Positions 21,691 to 33,736 of a stretch of 64,000 bases of DNA are shown here, piece by piece. Under the pieces are notes generated by a model. That model did no database searches, was not told the DNA's origin, and worked only from the letters and a program-made list of their open reading frames with translations. The DNA lies in contig JAMWFC010000032.1 in the NCBI GenBank assembly GCA_027475525.1, positions 1,798,001 to 1,862,000 on the forward strand, given 5' to 3'. The position numbers and the translations under genes were made by a program. Source of the DNA: Macrolepiota albuminosa (Eukaryota; Basidiomycota; Agaricomycetes; Agaricales; Agaricaceae). How positions within the stretch are numbered: position 1 is the first letter of the stretch; each line of letters opens with the position of its first letter.

Positions 21691-22329
21691 CCCACCCTGT
21701 GTTGCTAGGGTGCCAGGAAGCCCATTTAGCATTCTACCACTCCTAACAGGTTGGTATGGGTCAACCATATGTACCAGAATTCTTATGCATATAAACAGAT
21801 TCAGTCTGATTGGATTAATTGTACGTGTAAATGGCATATAATGACCAGTTGCATTGGCCACTGGTGGCTAGGTATTTCAAGTTTGTAGCTCTGTTTTGTG
21901 GCTAACAGTGTCATAGGGTAGTAACCTTTGGTATCACACTATCAGAATATTAACTCTGCTTAAGGCCTGACAGTTTTACAGTGCACTAACCTCTGATAAT
22001 ACATTATCAGAACATATATAATAGACAGTAAAAATTAGACATGTATTCTGGGCAAGTATGACAACTACTACTATCCTTGCTTGCTTGAGGGGAACTTGTA
22101 AGAGGAACACTTAATGTCTGTGGAACTCCTTCCACAGAGCCAGTAAGCACCAGTGACAAGCAGGAGTAGAGCAAGCATAGAGGCAAGCAAGAGTCAGGCA
22201 AGGGACCAGCAAGGCTAACCAAACAGTCAGACATTGCTAAACAGCTTATAATAGGTTCCAGAAGAACACTGCTATTGTTCAGCCTGGAGATTCCGAGATC
22301 TAGAATAGATCGAGGTTTTTCTGTGCAGT
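21691..22329. other. Non-coding, no gene seen
   Basis: Mixed AT-rich sequence. Short ORFs here lack any recognisable motif. Some CAAGCAAG-type short repeats occur around 22080-22230. Confidence 0.45.
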
Positions 22330-22334
22330 GGACT

Positions 22335-22815
22335 ATGTGTGGGAAAAATGTCTTTGATTTTTGCCATCATGTGACTATGTTTGTTCTCATTGCCATTACT
22401 TCCTTCAGATAAGCATGGGAATAATGTCTTCGCTTTTTAACATCATGTGATACTACTGTTCATCTGTATGGTTACAGATATGCATGGGAATAATATCTTC
22501 AATTTTTAACACATGTGATATACCATTTGTCTGTACAGTTACTTAGTCAGCAGTAGACTAGGTATACATAGGAATAATGTCTTTGCTTTTTACCATTATG
22601 TGATACTACTGTTTGTCTGTATGGTTACAGAGATGTGTGGAAATAATGTCTTTGATTTTTACCATCATGTGATACTACCATTCATCTGTATGATTACAGA
22701 GATGCATGGGAATAATGTCTTCAATTTTTAACGTCATGTGATATTACTGTTCATCTGTACGGTTACAGAAATGCGTGGGAATAATGTCTTTGATTTTTAA
22801 CATCATGTGATCTTT
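22335..22815. repeat. Minisatellite, about 69-bp unit, seven copies
   Basis: The core AATAATGTCTT(T/C)(G/A)ATTTTTAACATCATGTGATACTACTG recurs with starts near 22345, 22421, 22490, 22574, 22643, 22712 and 22781, so the common spacing is 69 bp, with spacings of 76 and 84 near the start. Units differ by a few substitutions. Confidence 0.85.
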
Positions 22816-23179
22816 AGCATTACTATGTTAATATTTGATATCTACATATGCCAGAATGTAGCTATAGTTGTGTCTGTTTTAACACATTTTCTACACCCAC
22901 TCAGTCCATAATGTTGCAATCAATCAATGTTTTATTTGGCTGACATTCTTTCCTTGCCAGATGTATTGGATGTCCAGTCAACCCATAGATCTAGCAGTCT
23001 CTGAAAAATAAACCTATTTTGTTGACTAATTGCAAGTCTTTCTATGTCCTGCCTAGTACAGGCATGACAGGACACAATATTAGATTACAGACAATAGCCA
23101 CCACACAAAAATCATATATTGGAGCAGACACATGCATTATTATGACTTATGGTTCCTTGGTTAGGGAGAACTGAGAGGG
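22816..23179. other. Non-coding AT-rich DNA
   Basis: No ORF or repeat of note seen. Confidence 0.4.
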
Positions 23180-23723
23180 GTGCCAGGGCAAGAGGAAGCA
23201 TTGGGCTTTGCCTACTCCTACACTGGCACCAAAGAGGACATGTCTAGCACTAGTCCTATTGTCACCATCCTGGCTCTCTCCAGCAGTTTTTTTACCCTTG
23301 TTGAGCTGCCCACTGTCAATCAATGTGGGAAAGCTGCAAGATTGTTTGGCCTGGATAGAGTGGGAGGCTGTTGACTAGCATCAAGTGACACTCTATAGCC
23401 ACGCCAAGCCTGACACAATAGACCACCTCCTAGAGGCTAGAGCAGACCTGGTGTGCACAGAGCAGAAGGAAAGGTGGGTGGCAGAGGCCTGGCAGCAAGC
23501 TGAGAAGGACCAGCAGACACTGCTCCAAGAATGGGAGGCAGTGCTTGTTGCATGTGGAAATTTGAAGGCTGAGTTGGAAATGTTGCAGGCAAGGCTAGAA
23601 CAGGTGCAGGAGAGGTCAAGGGTCCTTTCATCTTATAGTAGTCCTTTGATGAGTTATATGCATAGATCTTACTCAGCATTGATTATTGTTAGTCATACTC
23701 CTTTAAAGGCAGCTTGTAGATAG
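23180..23723 (+). pseudogene. Hypothetical fragment with a coiled-coil segment
   Basis: Two neighbouring frames, 23180-23374 and 23385-23723, shifted by one frame. The second reads a highly charged helix (DHLLEARADLVCTEQ, AEKDQQTLLQEWEAV, AELEMLQARLEQVQER) with heptad-like spacing. Composition is CpG-poor, like the decayed transposon genes nearby. It may be a gag or accessory fragment of an unidentified element. Not recognised. Confidence 0.35.
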
Positions 23724-26389
23724 AATACTTGCTTATATGGGCTGTTGCTAGCATGGTGTGCCTGAGATCTACCTTGTCACAAACTTGACAATATAATTTT
23801 ATTATTATTATTATTATTTTAATGCTTTTACAAATGTATGCAAAGGTAAAAGTAAATACATAAATAAATACATATAAGTGAACTGATTGTCTCACCAAAT
23901 GCTTTTACAAATGTATGCAAAGGTAAAAGTAAATACATAAATAAATACATATAAGTGAACTGATTGTCTCACCAAATGCTTATGTAATATATCATACATC
24001 TAAAATAAGATAACAGAACAATCATGTGAATCTGGTTATGTGAAACAGTGGAGACCACAACTATGTGCCTAAACTATTAATTAATAAATATTAAAATATT
24101 TTTTAATATATGCAAATATATATTATATTACTTCTGCAGTTCGTTGCACTTCACAAATATTTTCTTGACAATGTAAAAACAATAGTGGAAAAGTATGACT
24201 AACCAGTCCTTTTATATATTTAAATTTTAATATTTATTTATTTTTAAATATTTTCCCTTTTTATAATACACATATAAATCCTTTTATTGGTTTTAATATT
24301 GGGTATATAAAAGTCTGTTAATATACTATAGTACATTAGATGTAAGATATAATGATATGCAAAATACATGACCATAATATGAGGCCCACTAAGCATTACA
24401 TATAAAACCAAATTACCTATAAAAATACATAGGAATCACTCATGCGAGAATGCCTGTAGTATACCTGCACTAATAAAATTAGTCACTGAGTAAACTGAAG
24501 AGGAAACGAAATACTCACAACCTCTCTCAAAAATTCATTGAACATGTAGTAAGCAGTTAAGTGCCTCGAAACAACATGTTAAACAATGATATTGCATACT
24601 GTCTAGCTGTGTGCAGCACTCAAAAAGAAATATGTGAATGCTTTGTCGAAGCATTGCTTGTTATTATTTGGATGTATATGAAAAGCAGCAACAAGGCAGT
24701 TGTTTTGATCAAACCCTTTGATTGTAAGATGTCGAGCAGTTCAGTTGTAATGAGTGTAAGCGCTGCTATGAATATACAAGATTGATATTATAAAAATGCC
24801 TCTACATGCTAAAACGGACTGAAAAACTCACTAAAATATGAGTTCGACAACATTAGCACACATTAATATGTCGAAGTACTGACTGGTGACTATACTTAAT
24901 CCATTGGCCGCATTTTTTCTCATCTGTATGCTGCATAGGGTGGTGGCAGACATGTGTGGGTGCCAGCACTGAATATTAGTGATTGGTAGTGCAGTCATAA
25001 TGTTAAGTGAATAGAATAACAAGTATAAATATATATGGAGGTATATTGAGAAAACACATTGACAGCATACATTTGTCATGTAAATGAGTGAGTTCACACT
25101 AACTATATGTTTTACTAATAACTCAACATATTGGTTGGTTTATTGATTTAGTATATTGTAGTTCATCCTATCAGTATTTGAGTAACACATTGTATTTTGC
25201 ATAGAGGTTCATGCAGAAATATTTTGGTTTAACTCACATGAATCTATAAATCGAACAAACTGACGTACTTTCTGTACTGCATAATTTTACTCATCAGATC
25301 ATGTGAGCCCAGAGCGAGTAATAAGTACCAAGTTGATATACAGTAATGGTATTTGCTTTCAGCAGACGTCCGTCGAGCAAGTCCACAGCAACATAAAATG
25401 CTAGTACTAGTACCTCCAAGCAGCAATGAGAAGGCATTTTCCAGAGCATGCAATAGCATTTTGTAAAAGTGAGCTAGATATAATATAGCTGATATAAGAA
25501 ACCACTGAAAGAAAACAACAGACTGAAAGTAAAGAGCACACAAGGGGAAGAAGAGGTGAAGGCTTACATACATACTGTAATATATAAAGAACAAAACATC
25601 AAATATATACAAATCATAAGTTGTTTCAACATATCATAAAGTTGTATTTTTTTTTAAAAAAAATATTTTTTCTTGTCGGCTAGCCTTGTACAAAGCAGCA
25701 TAACAATGAGTAAATATATATGTGTGTGTTTGCTACATACTCTCTGAACAGTTGTTCAACCAAACTATTATATAATACAAAGGCACATTTATGAAATTGT
25801 TATTTAATTTTACTATTTATTCCTTTTATAATTTAATAATCATTAACAATAATGATAAAATAAATAAATAAATATAGTTAAACTAATTGTCCTACTAAAT
25901 GCTTATATAATATACAATTACGTTTAAAAAAGCAGATAACATAGACAGTTGCAAAATCGGTCATGTGAGTCTACAGTAAATATCATGTGCTCAAACTCAT
26001 TATTATTAACTAATAACCCAATTTTAATATATGTGAATATATATTATATCAGCATTTAGATGCACGACTAAATGGTCTTGTACTAGTTAAACAGCAGTAA
26101 AATAAATAAATAAATAAATAAATAAAATATATAAGTAAACTAATTATCCTACTGAACACTTATATAATATTCACATTTGTTCACTTGATAGATATACTAA
26201 GGATCGTCTTTACAGATTACTTAGTCCTTAGTTACCACTGATTTTTGAAGATTATATGACCTCGCATCATCCAAAATCACGTGAGCTGTCCTCATTTTGC
26301 AAGGAGTTGTTTAAACAATATGACCTATATATAGCTTTAAATACACAGATTTAATTCAAACTAAACAACTTCCTATCAGTAATATATGA
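23724..26389. other. AT-rich, simple-repeat-containing region
   Basis: Low-complexity DNA with (ATT)n at 23799-23820, AAATAAATA tracts at 23863-23872 and 26097-26125, and poly-A/T runs near 25648-25670. Similar stretches (ACTAAATGCTTATATAATAT) occur near 23975, 25895 and 26150, suggesting a dispersed AT-rich repeat. Small ORFs such as 25244-25612 (-) have no recognisable domain and are probably chance. Confidence 0.55.
23821..23981. repeat. Exact 77-bp tandem duplication no. 8
   Basis: 23821-23897 is repeated at 23898-23974; identity runs on for seven more bases. Non-coding, AT-rich. Confidence 0.95.
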
Positions 26390-26914
26390 TCACATCACTC
26401 TAATGTATAATACTATTGTTGCTTTACTATCTCTGCAGACTCGTATATTCAACATATTCAGACTGCCTTCTTCAACAATCAACTTTCTACCAGTAATTAA
26501 ACTATCATAGAACCACACCCTCAAGGACAAATCTATATATCGACAAGTAAAATAACTGTTTGCAAAGTATATGATACTTTTTAGGATATATTGTCTGTCT
26601 TCTGATCTATAAACCAGCATATCAATATATTTATTAATTGCAATGTCAATCGATGCCACATCAAAAGACAGTATTGGTGCTATGTATACTGTTTTCATTA
26701 TTCTAAATAATTCAGACACACATGTTCTGCACCAAGATTCAGTAAGAAATTCCATGTTCCTTAGAAAATGTTGTATTGATAGTTGTGAATTATCTAGTAT
26801 GGCAATCTGACACGAATTTGATGTAACAGCTCTTCTAGTAACTGCATTTTTGTGTGGACAGTGCATGTATGATGTGTATACATTTTGCCTATATGTAAGC
26901 AACTCTTCGATCAC
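26390..26914 (-). CDS. Hypothetical ORF, 174 codons, near the Helitron 3' end
   Basis: An uninterrupted frame in AT-rich DNA (ILDNSQLSIQHFLRNMEFL, WCRTCVSELFRIMK, SEDRQYILKSIIYFANS). It lies downstream of the Helitron helicase on the same strand. No domain is recognised. Length in such AT-rich DNA is suggestive but not proof. It could be a second Helitron gene, a captured gene fragment or chance. Confidence 0.3.
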   Translation of the reverse strand: MIEELLTYRQNVYTSYMHCPHKNAVTRRAVTSNSCQIAILDNSQLSIQHFLRNMEFLTESWCRTCVSELFRIMKTVYIAPILSFDVASIDIAINKYIDMLVYRSEDRQYILKSIIYFANSYFTCRYIDLSLRVWFYDSLITGRKLIVEEGSLNMLNIRVCRDSKATIVLYIRVM

Positions 26915-27267
26915 AGCATGAATACTGTTAGTTCACTATACAAAAAGTTTCTCAGATTGTGATTGTTCATACAATTTCTCAAATCCTCTCTTACATCATC
27001 TAGCATGATTTTACTTTTATGTGTTGATAAGAAGTTGCTTTCCATGCTTCACATAATTGATGTCTCAAATAATCAAAAATTTATTGACCATAGTAACATG
27101 TCATCTTGTCACATATTGTACAATATAGTTATCACCATGTTATACACACAACTGTTGGCATTCCACTTAGTTCCAACCAGTCCTCCACATCTGTCCAGAT
27201 TTAATTTCTGTTTACTGCTTATAATATTTTCCAAAATTTTTAAGTTGAATGAACTATTGTTATAGTT

Positions 27268-27779
27268 TTAGTTTATTTTGCTGGATATTGGTTGAGGATG
27301 CACTATGGGCTGAGTGCTCTTAGCTGGAATAAATCTGCTTTTAGGGAACTGCAGTAGCTTAATATGTCTATCTTCACTAGCAACCTGCCATTTGATATCT
27401 AGGAATGATGCATCATTATAAAAGTCCTTGTCACTCCAACGTAAGGCCATATAAAGATTAAAGGGCATGTAACCTTTTTGTTTGCATTGTCTAAATAAAT
27501 AAATTAGATCAGATTGTCTAAGTGAATCGACAAAACTTTTAAAGAGCTGGTTCATATATCTGGGTTTGGTTATTTCATCAAGCAGTTTCAAGTCATGAAA
27601 TTTCCTGTGCAATGCGCCACTTGCTTTGCCTTGTATTTTGTTAGTATCAAATCCTTGGATGATGAGTGTTTCTGCAGCTGTAGCACTGCAGGATAGTGCA
27701 GTGTAGTAGGCTTGGTGCGATTAACACTTGGTTAAGTCTACTTCATTATAAAATCTAGTTTTTCCTTGACTTGCATAAT
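27268..27779 (-). pseudogene. Helitron helicase, C-terminal end
   Basis: Continues the helicase after the gypsy B insertion: YASQGKTR, SHQAYYTALSCSATAAETL, then LHRKFHDLKLLDEITKPRY, LYMALRWSDKDF and a tail SRFIPAKSTQPIVHP ending near 27268. YASQGKTR and the YYTALSR-like motif belong to the PIF1-type helicase C-terminal part. The gypsy B target site ATAAT overlaps the codons just before ASQGKTR. Confidence 0.85.
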
Positions 27780-28278
27780 TGTCAGGGGACTCCTCATTTC
27801 TTCCTTTTCTCACTCCTTATCTCTTCACTCTCCTTTCATTCATTCTCTTATTTCTTCTGACATTATTTCATTTTACTGTTTCTATTCTTTCAACACTATC
27901 TGTCAGTACCACTCTCAGCCCTTGAGATGCTCTGGTTCTTTAGCCACCATTCAGACAAGTGTGGGCCCACTCAGCACCGCTTCCAGACCACTTATATAAG
28001 CCAGAGTTTGCCAGAGTTTGCCCCTTATTTGTACAAGTGTTTGTGTAGGCAATTTTCGAGTTTTTAAGGTTTTGTTGTACTGTACAGTTGTTTCCCATGC
28101 TTCAGAGGCCCCAGAAGCGTCCAACCTGGCATAGGGAATCCCTAGACTTGTTCTCTTTGGATCTCCCTCTGCCAGGTGAGTAGCTACCTTGATATTGTCA
28201 GTATATATTCTAATACACTTTGGATCTCCCTCTGCCAGCTGTGTGACTGAGCCACAGCCTCTAGAGGTCGCCCTTACA
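27780..28278 (+). repeat. 5' LTR of element B
   Basis: TGTCAGGGGACTCC...GGTCGCCCTTACA, 499 bp. It holds TATATAAG near 27993 (promoter), a tandem GAGTTTGCCA and two copies of CTTTGGATCTCCCTCTGCCA in the right half. The base after the LTR starts GCAGAACAAGTC; no standard TGG-type tRNA primer site follows directly. Confidence 0.95.
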
Positions 28279-28392
28279 GCAGAACAAGTCTCTACATTTC
28301 GGTCTGGGAGCCCCCTTCAGCCTGCTTGAGCCCTCTCTTGCCCCTTTAGGTCCCTCCTCCACTGGATTACTCCCTGCCCCTCTGTTGCTTCT

Positions 28393-29658
28393 ATGACCCA
28401 ACCAGCCCCCTCAGACACTCCCCTGGATGCTTCTGCCCCTCAGGATGATGCCTGGGGTCGCTTGCTTGCTCTGGAGACTCAGGTGCAGACCACTCAAGCT
28501 TCCCTCACCCTCCACACCACCGAACTTGCTGGATTACATCAGGCCACAGACACTATCTCCCATTCCCTTCAGGCCCTCTTAGAGCGCCTCCCTCTCACTC
28601 CTACCCCTCTCCAGGCACCTCCAGTTAGGGCTGGCACACCCCCAGTCCCTCGCTTTGGGGCCTCCCCCCCAGTTCATGCCAATATTCCTCGCCCAGCACT
28701 CCCAGACGCATTCAATGGTGACCGAGCGATAGGCGAGCGTTTCCTGCAGTCCTGCATCACCTATATTCAGCTCAGTGGTGAGGCCTTCCCCTCTGACGCT
28801 CTCAAAATTGCTTGGGTTCTTTCTTACATGAAGTCTGGGCGAGCTTCGACATACGCGCTACGAGTCTTTTGACGCCCTGGAGGAGTAGAGAGTTTTGGAA
28901 GTTGGGATCAGTTTGAGAAGGAGTTTCGGACAGAGTTCTTCCCCTTGGACCCTGCTAAGGTGGCAGCCCTCACTCTCCGAGATCCTCATTGATATGGGCA
29001 GGGGAAGCGGACCCTAGATGAGTACATCGACTCCTTCAGAGCTCTTGCTGAACAGGCCTGTTATCCGGATGGTCTTCAGCTCTGCCTCACCTTCCGAGAT
29101 GGCCTCCTTCACTCTCTCATGGATCGGATTGACAGCATGGCTGAGGAACGACCTGATGACATGAGTATCGAGACCTGGTATCAGGTAGCACGTGATCAGT
29201 GGCAGCTCATGGAGTTACGACGTGAGCTCCACCATGGAACTGCCCCTTGCTCCACCCCACAGGCATCTTTTTCTGCTCGTCATCCCATCCAGCCCTCCCT
29301 TCCATTTTGCGCTCCACCTCCAGCTCAGGTACCTGCAGCACGTCCTCTTCCTTTTGGAGTACCTATGGATGTTGATGCCTCTCGTCAACGTTCCTCCCTT
29401 CCTCTCCTTTGCCGTCGCTGTGGAAAGCCTGGTCACTTCGCTCGGTATTGTCCCCAGGGGTTAGAGGTGCGCTATCTCTCAGCTTTAGAGCAGGAGGAGC
29501 TCCTTCTCCAGCTCCTTGCTGCCCGAGATGTTCGAGGAAACCCCTCCCCAGATGTACAGACTGAAGCAGAACCCTTGGAGGAGTCCTTGGGTCCTGTGGA
29601 AGCTGTAGCAGAACCATCGGATGGGTCCTTTGGTTCTGCAGGGGAGGGTTTTCAATAG
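28393..29658 (+). pseudogene. gag: gag of element B (two in-frame TGA stops)
   Basis: Starts MTQPAPSDTPLDASAPQD, with a coiled N-terminal helix, a proline-rich linker and a capsid-like region (ALPDAFNGDRAIGERFLQSC, EFRTEFFPLDPAKVAALTL, RTLDEYIDSFRALAEQ). A CCHC zinc knuckle follows (CRRCGKPGHFARYC, about 29413-29455), then an acidic tail ending at TAG 29656-29658. TGA stops at 28870 and about 28990 interrupt capsid similarity; the first is followed by CpG context, as expected from CGA decay. Pol is in the -1 frame and starts at the gag end, with a slippery heptamer at 29646. Without readthrough this copy cannot make full Gag, though all other parts look intact. Confidence 0.88.
29646..29652 (+). 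promoter_or_regulatory. Candidate -1 ribosomal frameshift heptamer GGGTTTT
   Basis: In the gag frame it reads G GGT TTT, a perfect X XXY YYZ slippery site, two codons before the gag stop (CAA TAG). A -1 slip here leads straight into the pol frame (TCA ATA GAG CGA CGG ATG...). I saw no convincing strong stem-loop downstream by eye. Confidence 0.6.
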
Positions 29659-29666
29659 AGCGACGG

Positions 29667-32600
29667 ATGAGTTGTACGCCTCCGCCGCCTGGTGCTAATC
29701 AGTTTACATGTCAATCAGTAGAGTCTTCTAATGTATCGCTCCCTGCTCCTGATTCTCTGACTGAAACTGTAAGCACCCCCTCCGACGTACAAAATACCCC
29801 CTTGGTCCAAGCCTCAGCTAAGACTTCTTCTCCTCCTTCTCCTGTCCGACGACCACGTGTCCCAGCTTGGGAACGACGCCTTCCCCGTCGCTATGTTGTT
29901 GCTTCTACTCCCTCTCCCAACTCTCTGCGTCTGAATGTGGAGATCGAGACAACTGACACTCAGCAGACTCGAAGCGTCATAGCTCTCTTGGACAGTGGCG
30001 CTACTGGACTCTTCCTAGACACCCATTATGTGGAACAACACCGGCTCACTACCCGTCCCCTCTCTCACCCTATTCCAGTCTATAACATTGACGGTACGCT
30101 CAATGAAGCTGGATCCATCCGCTCAGTGGTGGATTTAGTCCTTCGTTATCAGACTCATTCTGAGCGTGCAGTCTTTGCAGTTACCAGCCTAGGAAAGCAG
30201 GACATGATACTTGGGTTCTCCTGGCTGCGTGATCACAATCCTGAGATTGACTAGGCCAAGGGTAAGGTGAGCATGAGCCGCTGCCCTCGACGGTGTTCCA
30301 CATGTGCCAAGGAAGTTAGAGAGGAGCGCAGAGAGTCAGTCCGTGAGCGTGCTGCTATCCGGGCTTGCCGAGTTGGACACCTCCCCTTTGCAGACCTCGA
30401 CCTACTGGATCCTCCTCCCTTGGCGTTCCCTTATAGAGAGGCCCTCTATGAGGACGTTCGAGGTGTAGTGAGTGAAGCCCAGATGGAAGATGGACGTGAG
30501 GGTGAATTTGGATGCGCTCCTGACCCAGAGTCTCCAGACGAGGCTATCGAGACAGGTGATAGGATTTATGCAACTACGTTACGACCTCCACCAACTGTAG
30601 CAGAGATCAGAGCTAGCCAAACTACCTCCCAGCGGCTAGCTCAGGCATTTGCTGCCAACTCTGCTCCTAAGTCGTTCCGAGATGCGGTTCCTCATCACCT
30701 GCAAGACTTTGAGGATGTTTTCTCTAAGGCATCATTTGACTCCCTGCCAGAGCGTAAGCAGTGGGACCATGCAATTGAGCTTACACCCAATGCTGAGCCC
30801 TCTAGCTGCAAGGTCTACCCACTCTCTCCCAGAGAACAGGATGAGCTTGATGCCTTTTTGCAGGAGAATTTAGACTCTGGTCGCATCCGTCCCTCAAAGT
30901 CTCCAATGGCCTCTCCAGTCTTCTTCATTAAGAAGAAGGATGGATCTCTACGTCTGGTTCAGGACTACCAAGTCTTGAATGCGATGACTGTGAAGAATCG
31001 CTACCCCTTACCACTCATTTCAGAGCTTGTCAACAACCTCCGAGGTGCGCGCTACTTTACCAAGTTGGATGTCCGCTGGGGCTACAACAATGTGCGCATC
31101 AAAGAAGGAGATGAGTGGAAGGGAGCATTCCGAACAAATCGTGGACTCTTTGAACCTCTGGTAATGTTCTTTGGCCTCACTAATAGCTTGGCCACCTTCC
31201 AGACTATGATGAATGACATTTTCCGAGACCTCATAGCGGAAGGTGTTGTGTGCGTATACCTTGACGATATTCTCATCTATACCAAGACTCTAGAGGAGCA
31301 TTGTCGGATTACGCGCATCGTACTGGAACGTCTTCGCCAGCACCAGCTCTATCTTAAGCCAGAGAAGTGCGAGTTTGAGCAGACTAAGGTTGAATATCTT
31401 GGACTGATCATCTCTCATGGAATGGCTGAGATGGACCCAGTCAAGGTGGCTGGTGTAGCGGAGTGGCCAGAGCCTAAGAACAAGAAGGAGGTTCAGGCTT
31501 TCCTGGGTTTCACCAACTTCTACCGGAGGTTTATTCAGGATTTCTCACACCATGCCCGGCCCCTCTTCGATCTCACCACTAAGGACACTCCTTGGCACTG
31601 GGATGCAGCACAGCAGACAGCCTTTGACGCCCTCAAACAGGCAGTCACTTCAAAGCCTGTCCTTATATTCCCAGATGACGACTCTCCTTTCCGTGTCGAA
31701 GCTGATAGCTCAGATTTTGCTACTGGGGCCGTTCTCTCTCAACAGTCAAGAGAGGATGGTAAGTGGCATCCTGTGGCTTTCTACTCCAAGAGTCTCAATG
31801 CTGTGGAGCGAAATTATGAGATCCATGACAAGGAGATGCTAGCTATCATTCGGTCATTTAAGGAGTGGCGACATTTCCTTGAGGGTGCCAGGCATAAATT
31901 CGAGGTGTGGACTGATCACAAGAACTTAGAGTACTTTTGGACGGCCAAGAAACTTAACCGCCGACAGGCTCAATGGTCCTTGTATCTGGCCAACTTCGAC
32001 TTCTCTCTGCATCACAAACCTGGACAGAGCATGGGTAAGCCAGATGCGCTTTCTAGGCGAGCAGATCATGGTTCAGGAGCTAGTGACAATGACAATATTG
32101 TACTCCTGAAGCCAGAGCTATTTGCTATCCGTGCTCTAGAAGGTGTGGTTGGCCAGGGAGAAGAAGTGAGCATCCTTCGAGACATCCGACGAGGTAACCG
32201 GGAGGGCGCTCAAGAAGATCTGGTAGCTAAGGCTGCCATGGCCTTGCATGCTCAAGAGAAAACTGGAGTGAAGTCCGTCCGCACCAACGAGTGGTCTCTG
32301 GAGAATGGTCTTCTCACCTTTCGAGGACGCATTTATGTTCCCAACCTGCCAGATCTCCGGAGGCAGATTGTGGAGCAGCATCATGACTCTCAAGTTGCAG
32401 GACATCCTGGCAGATGGAAGACACTGGAGCTGGTCTCACGGAATTACTGGTGGCCTCAAATGTCACGGTATATTGGCTCTTACACCTCTACCTGTGATCT
32501 TTGCCTTCAGACTAAGCCTCGTCGTCAGCCTCCTATGGGACAACTTCATCCATTGCCTATCCCAGCTGAGCGTTGGAGCGTGGCCTCAGTAGACTTCATT

Positions 32601-33725
32601 GTTGAGTTACCTGATTCTCATGGATATGATGCGATCATGGTGGTAGTGGATCTCTGTGGCAAGCGTGCTCATTTTATTCCAACACACACTACTTGCTCAG
32701 CCATGGGCGCTGCCAATCTGTACCGGAAGCATGTCTGGAAGCTCCATGGGTTGTCAGATGCTTATGTCTCAGACCGCGGACCTCAGTTTGTGGCAGAGTT
32801 TACTAGAGAACTGTATCGCCTCCTCCATGTCAAACTCCACACTTCCACAGCCTACCACCCCCAATCTGATGGCCAGACTGAGCGTGTCAACCAGGAGCTA
32901 GAACAGTATCTCCGGCTCTTCTGCAATGAACGACAGGATGACTGGGACGACCTATTACCAGAGGCAGAGTTCCAGTACAACAACCGTGTACACGCTGCCA
33001 CCCAGATGTCTCCTTTCCTTCTAGATACTGGTCGACATCCTCGGATGGGATTTGAGCCTCGTGGACGACCTTCAGAGAATGAAGCTGTCAATGAGTTCAT
33101 AGATCGGATGAAGGCAGCCCAGGAGGAGGCCAAGGCAGCTTTAGCTAAGGCAAAGGATGACATGGCCCGCTACTACGATCGTGGACGAACTCCAGCCCCC
33201 AAGTACAAGCCTGGAGATCAAGTCTACCTGGATGCCTCTGACATTGCTACCACCCGACCTTCTCAGAAGCTCTCTCACCGTCGTCTAGGACCCTTTCCTA
33301 TAGTACGGCAGGTAGGCCCACTTGCCTATCGACTCAAGCTGCCTAGTGGAATGAGTCGACTCCATCCAGTCTTCAATGTGGTAAAGCTTTCTCCAGCCCC
33401 AGAGGATCCAATCCCAGGTCGGCGTCCACAGCCACCTCCACCACCAGTTCTGGTGAACAACCAAGAAGAGTACGAAGTGGAACGGATCCTAGACAGCCGA
33501 CTCTTTAGGAACAAGCTTCAGTTCAAGGTCAAGTGGAAGGGCTACGGAATCGAGGACATCTCCTGGGAGCCACAAGAGAATGTCCATGCCCCTGCCTTAG
33601 TCCGGGAATTCTATCAACAGCATCCCAATGCTCCCCGGGCAATCAGAGGCCTCTATTCTCTTTCCAAGGTAGACCAGGCCCTCCAGAACTACTTCTATCC
33701 AGCACGTCGAGACGCCGTGCTCTAG
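29667..33725 (+). pseudogene. pol: pol of element B: protease, RT, RNase H, integrase, chromodomain
   Basis: One frame, nearly intact. Protease ALLDSGATGLFLD near 29985; a TAG at 30252 (in ID*AKGK, where Trp is expected) is the only stop; a 1152-codon open stretch follows from 30267. RT: KKDGSLRLVQDY, TKLDVRWGYNNVRI, VYLDDILIY near 31255. RNase H: EADSSDFATGAVLSQ, HDKEMLAI, WTDHKNLEYF, GKPDALSRR. Integrase: HHDSQVAGHPG...CDLCLQTK zinc finger, then D (ASVDFIVELP), D (VSDRGPQF), E (ERVNQELEQYL). C-terminal chromodomain YEVERILDSR...VKWKGYGIEDISWEP near 33470-33620. The usual LVMPFGL is LVMFFGL here, a possibly damaging Pro-to-Phe change in RT. Pol is likely made by -1 frameshifting from gag. 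Confidence 0.93.
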
Positions 33726-33736
33726 AGGGGGGGTGA
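33725..33736 (+). promoter_or_regulatory. Polypurine tract of element B
   Basis: AGAGGGGGGGTGA-type purine run directly before the 3' LTR start, the expected primer for plus-strand synthesis. It overlaps the end of the pol stop codon. Confidence 0.8.

Noticed and set aside
25244..25612. Minus-strand 122-codon ORF with hydrophobic stretches
   Set aside because: Composition follows the AT-rich background; no domain, no homologous copy in the window, no splice support.
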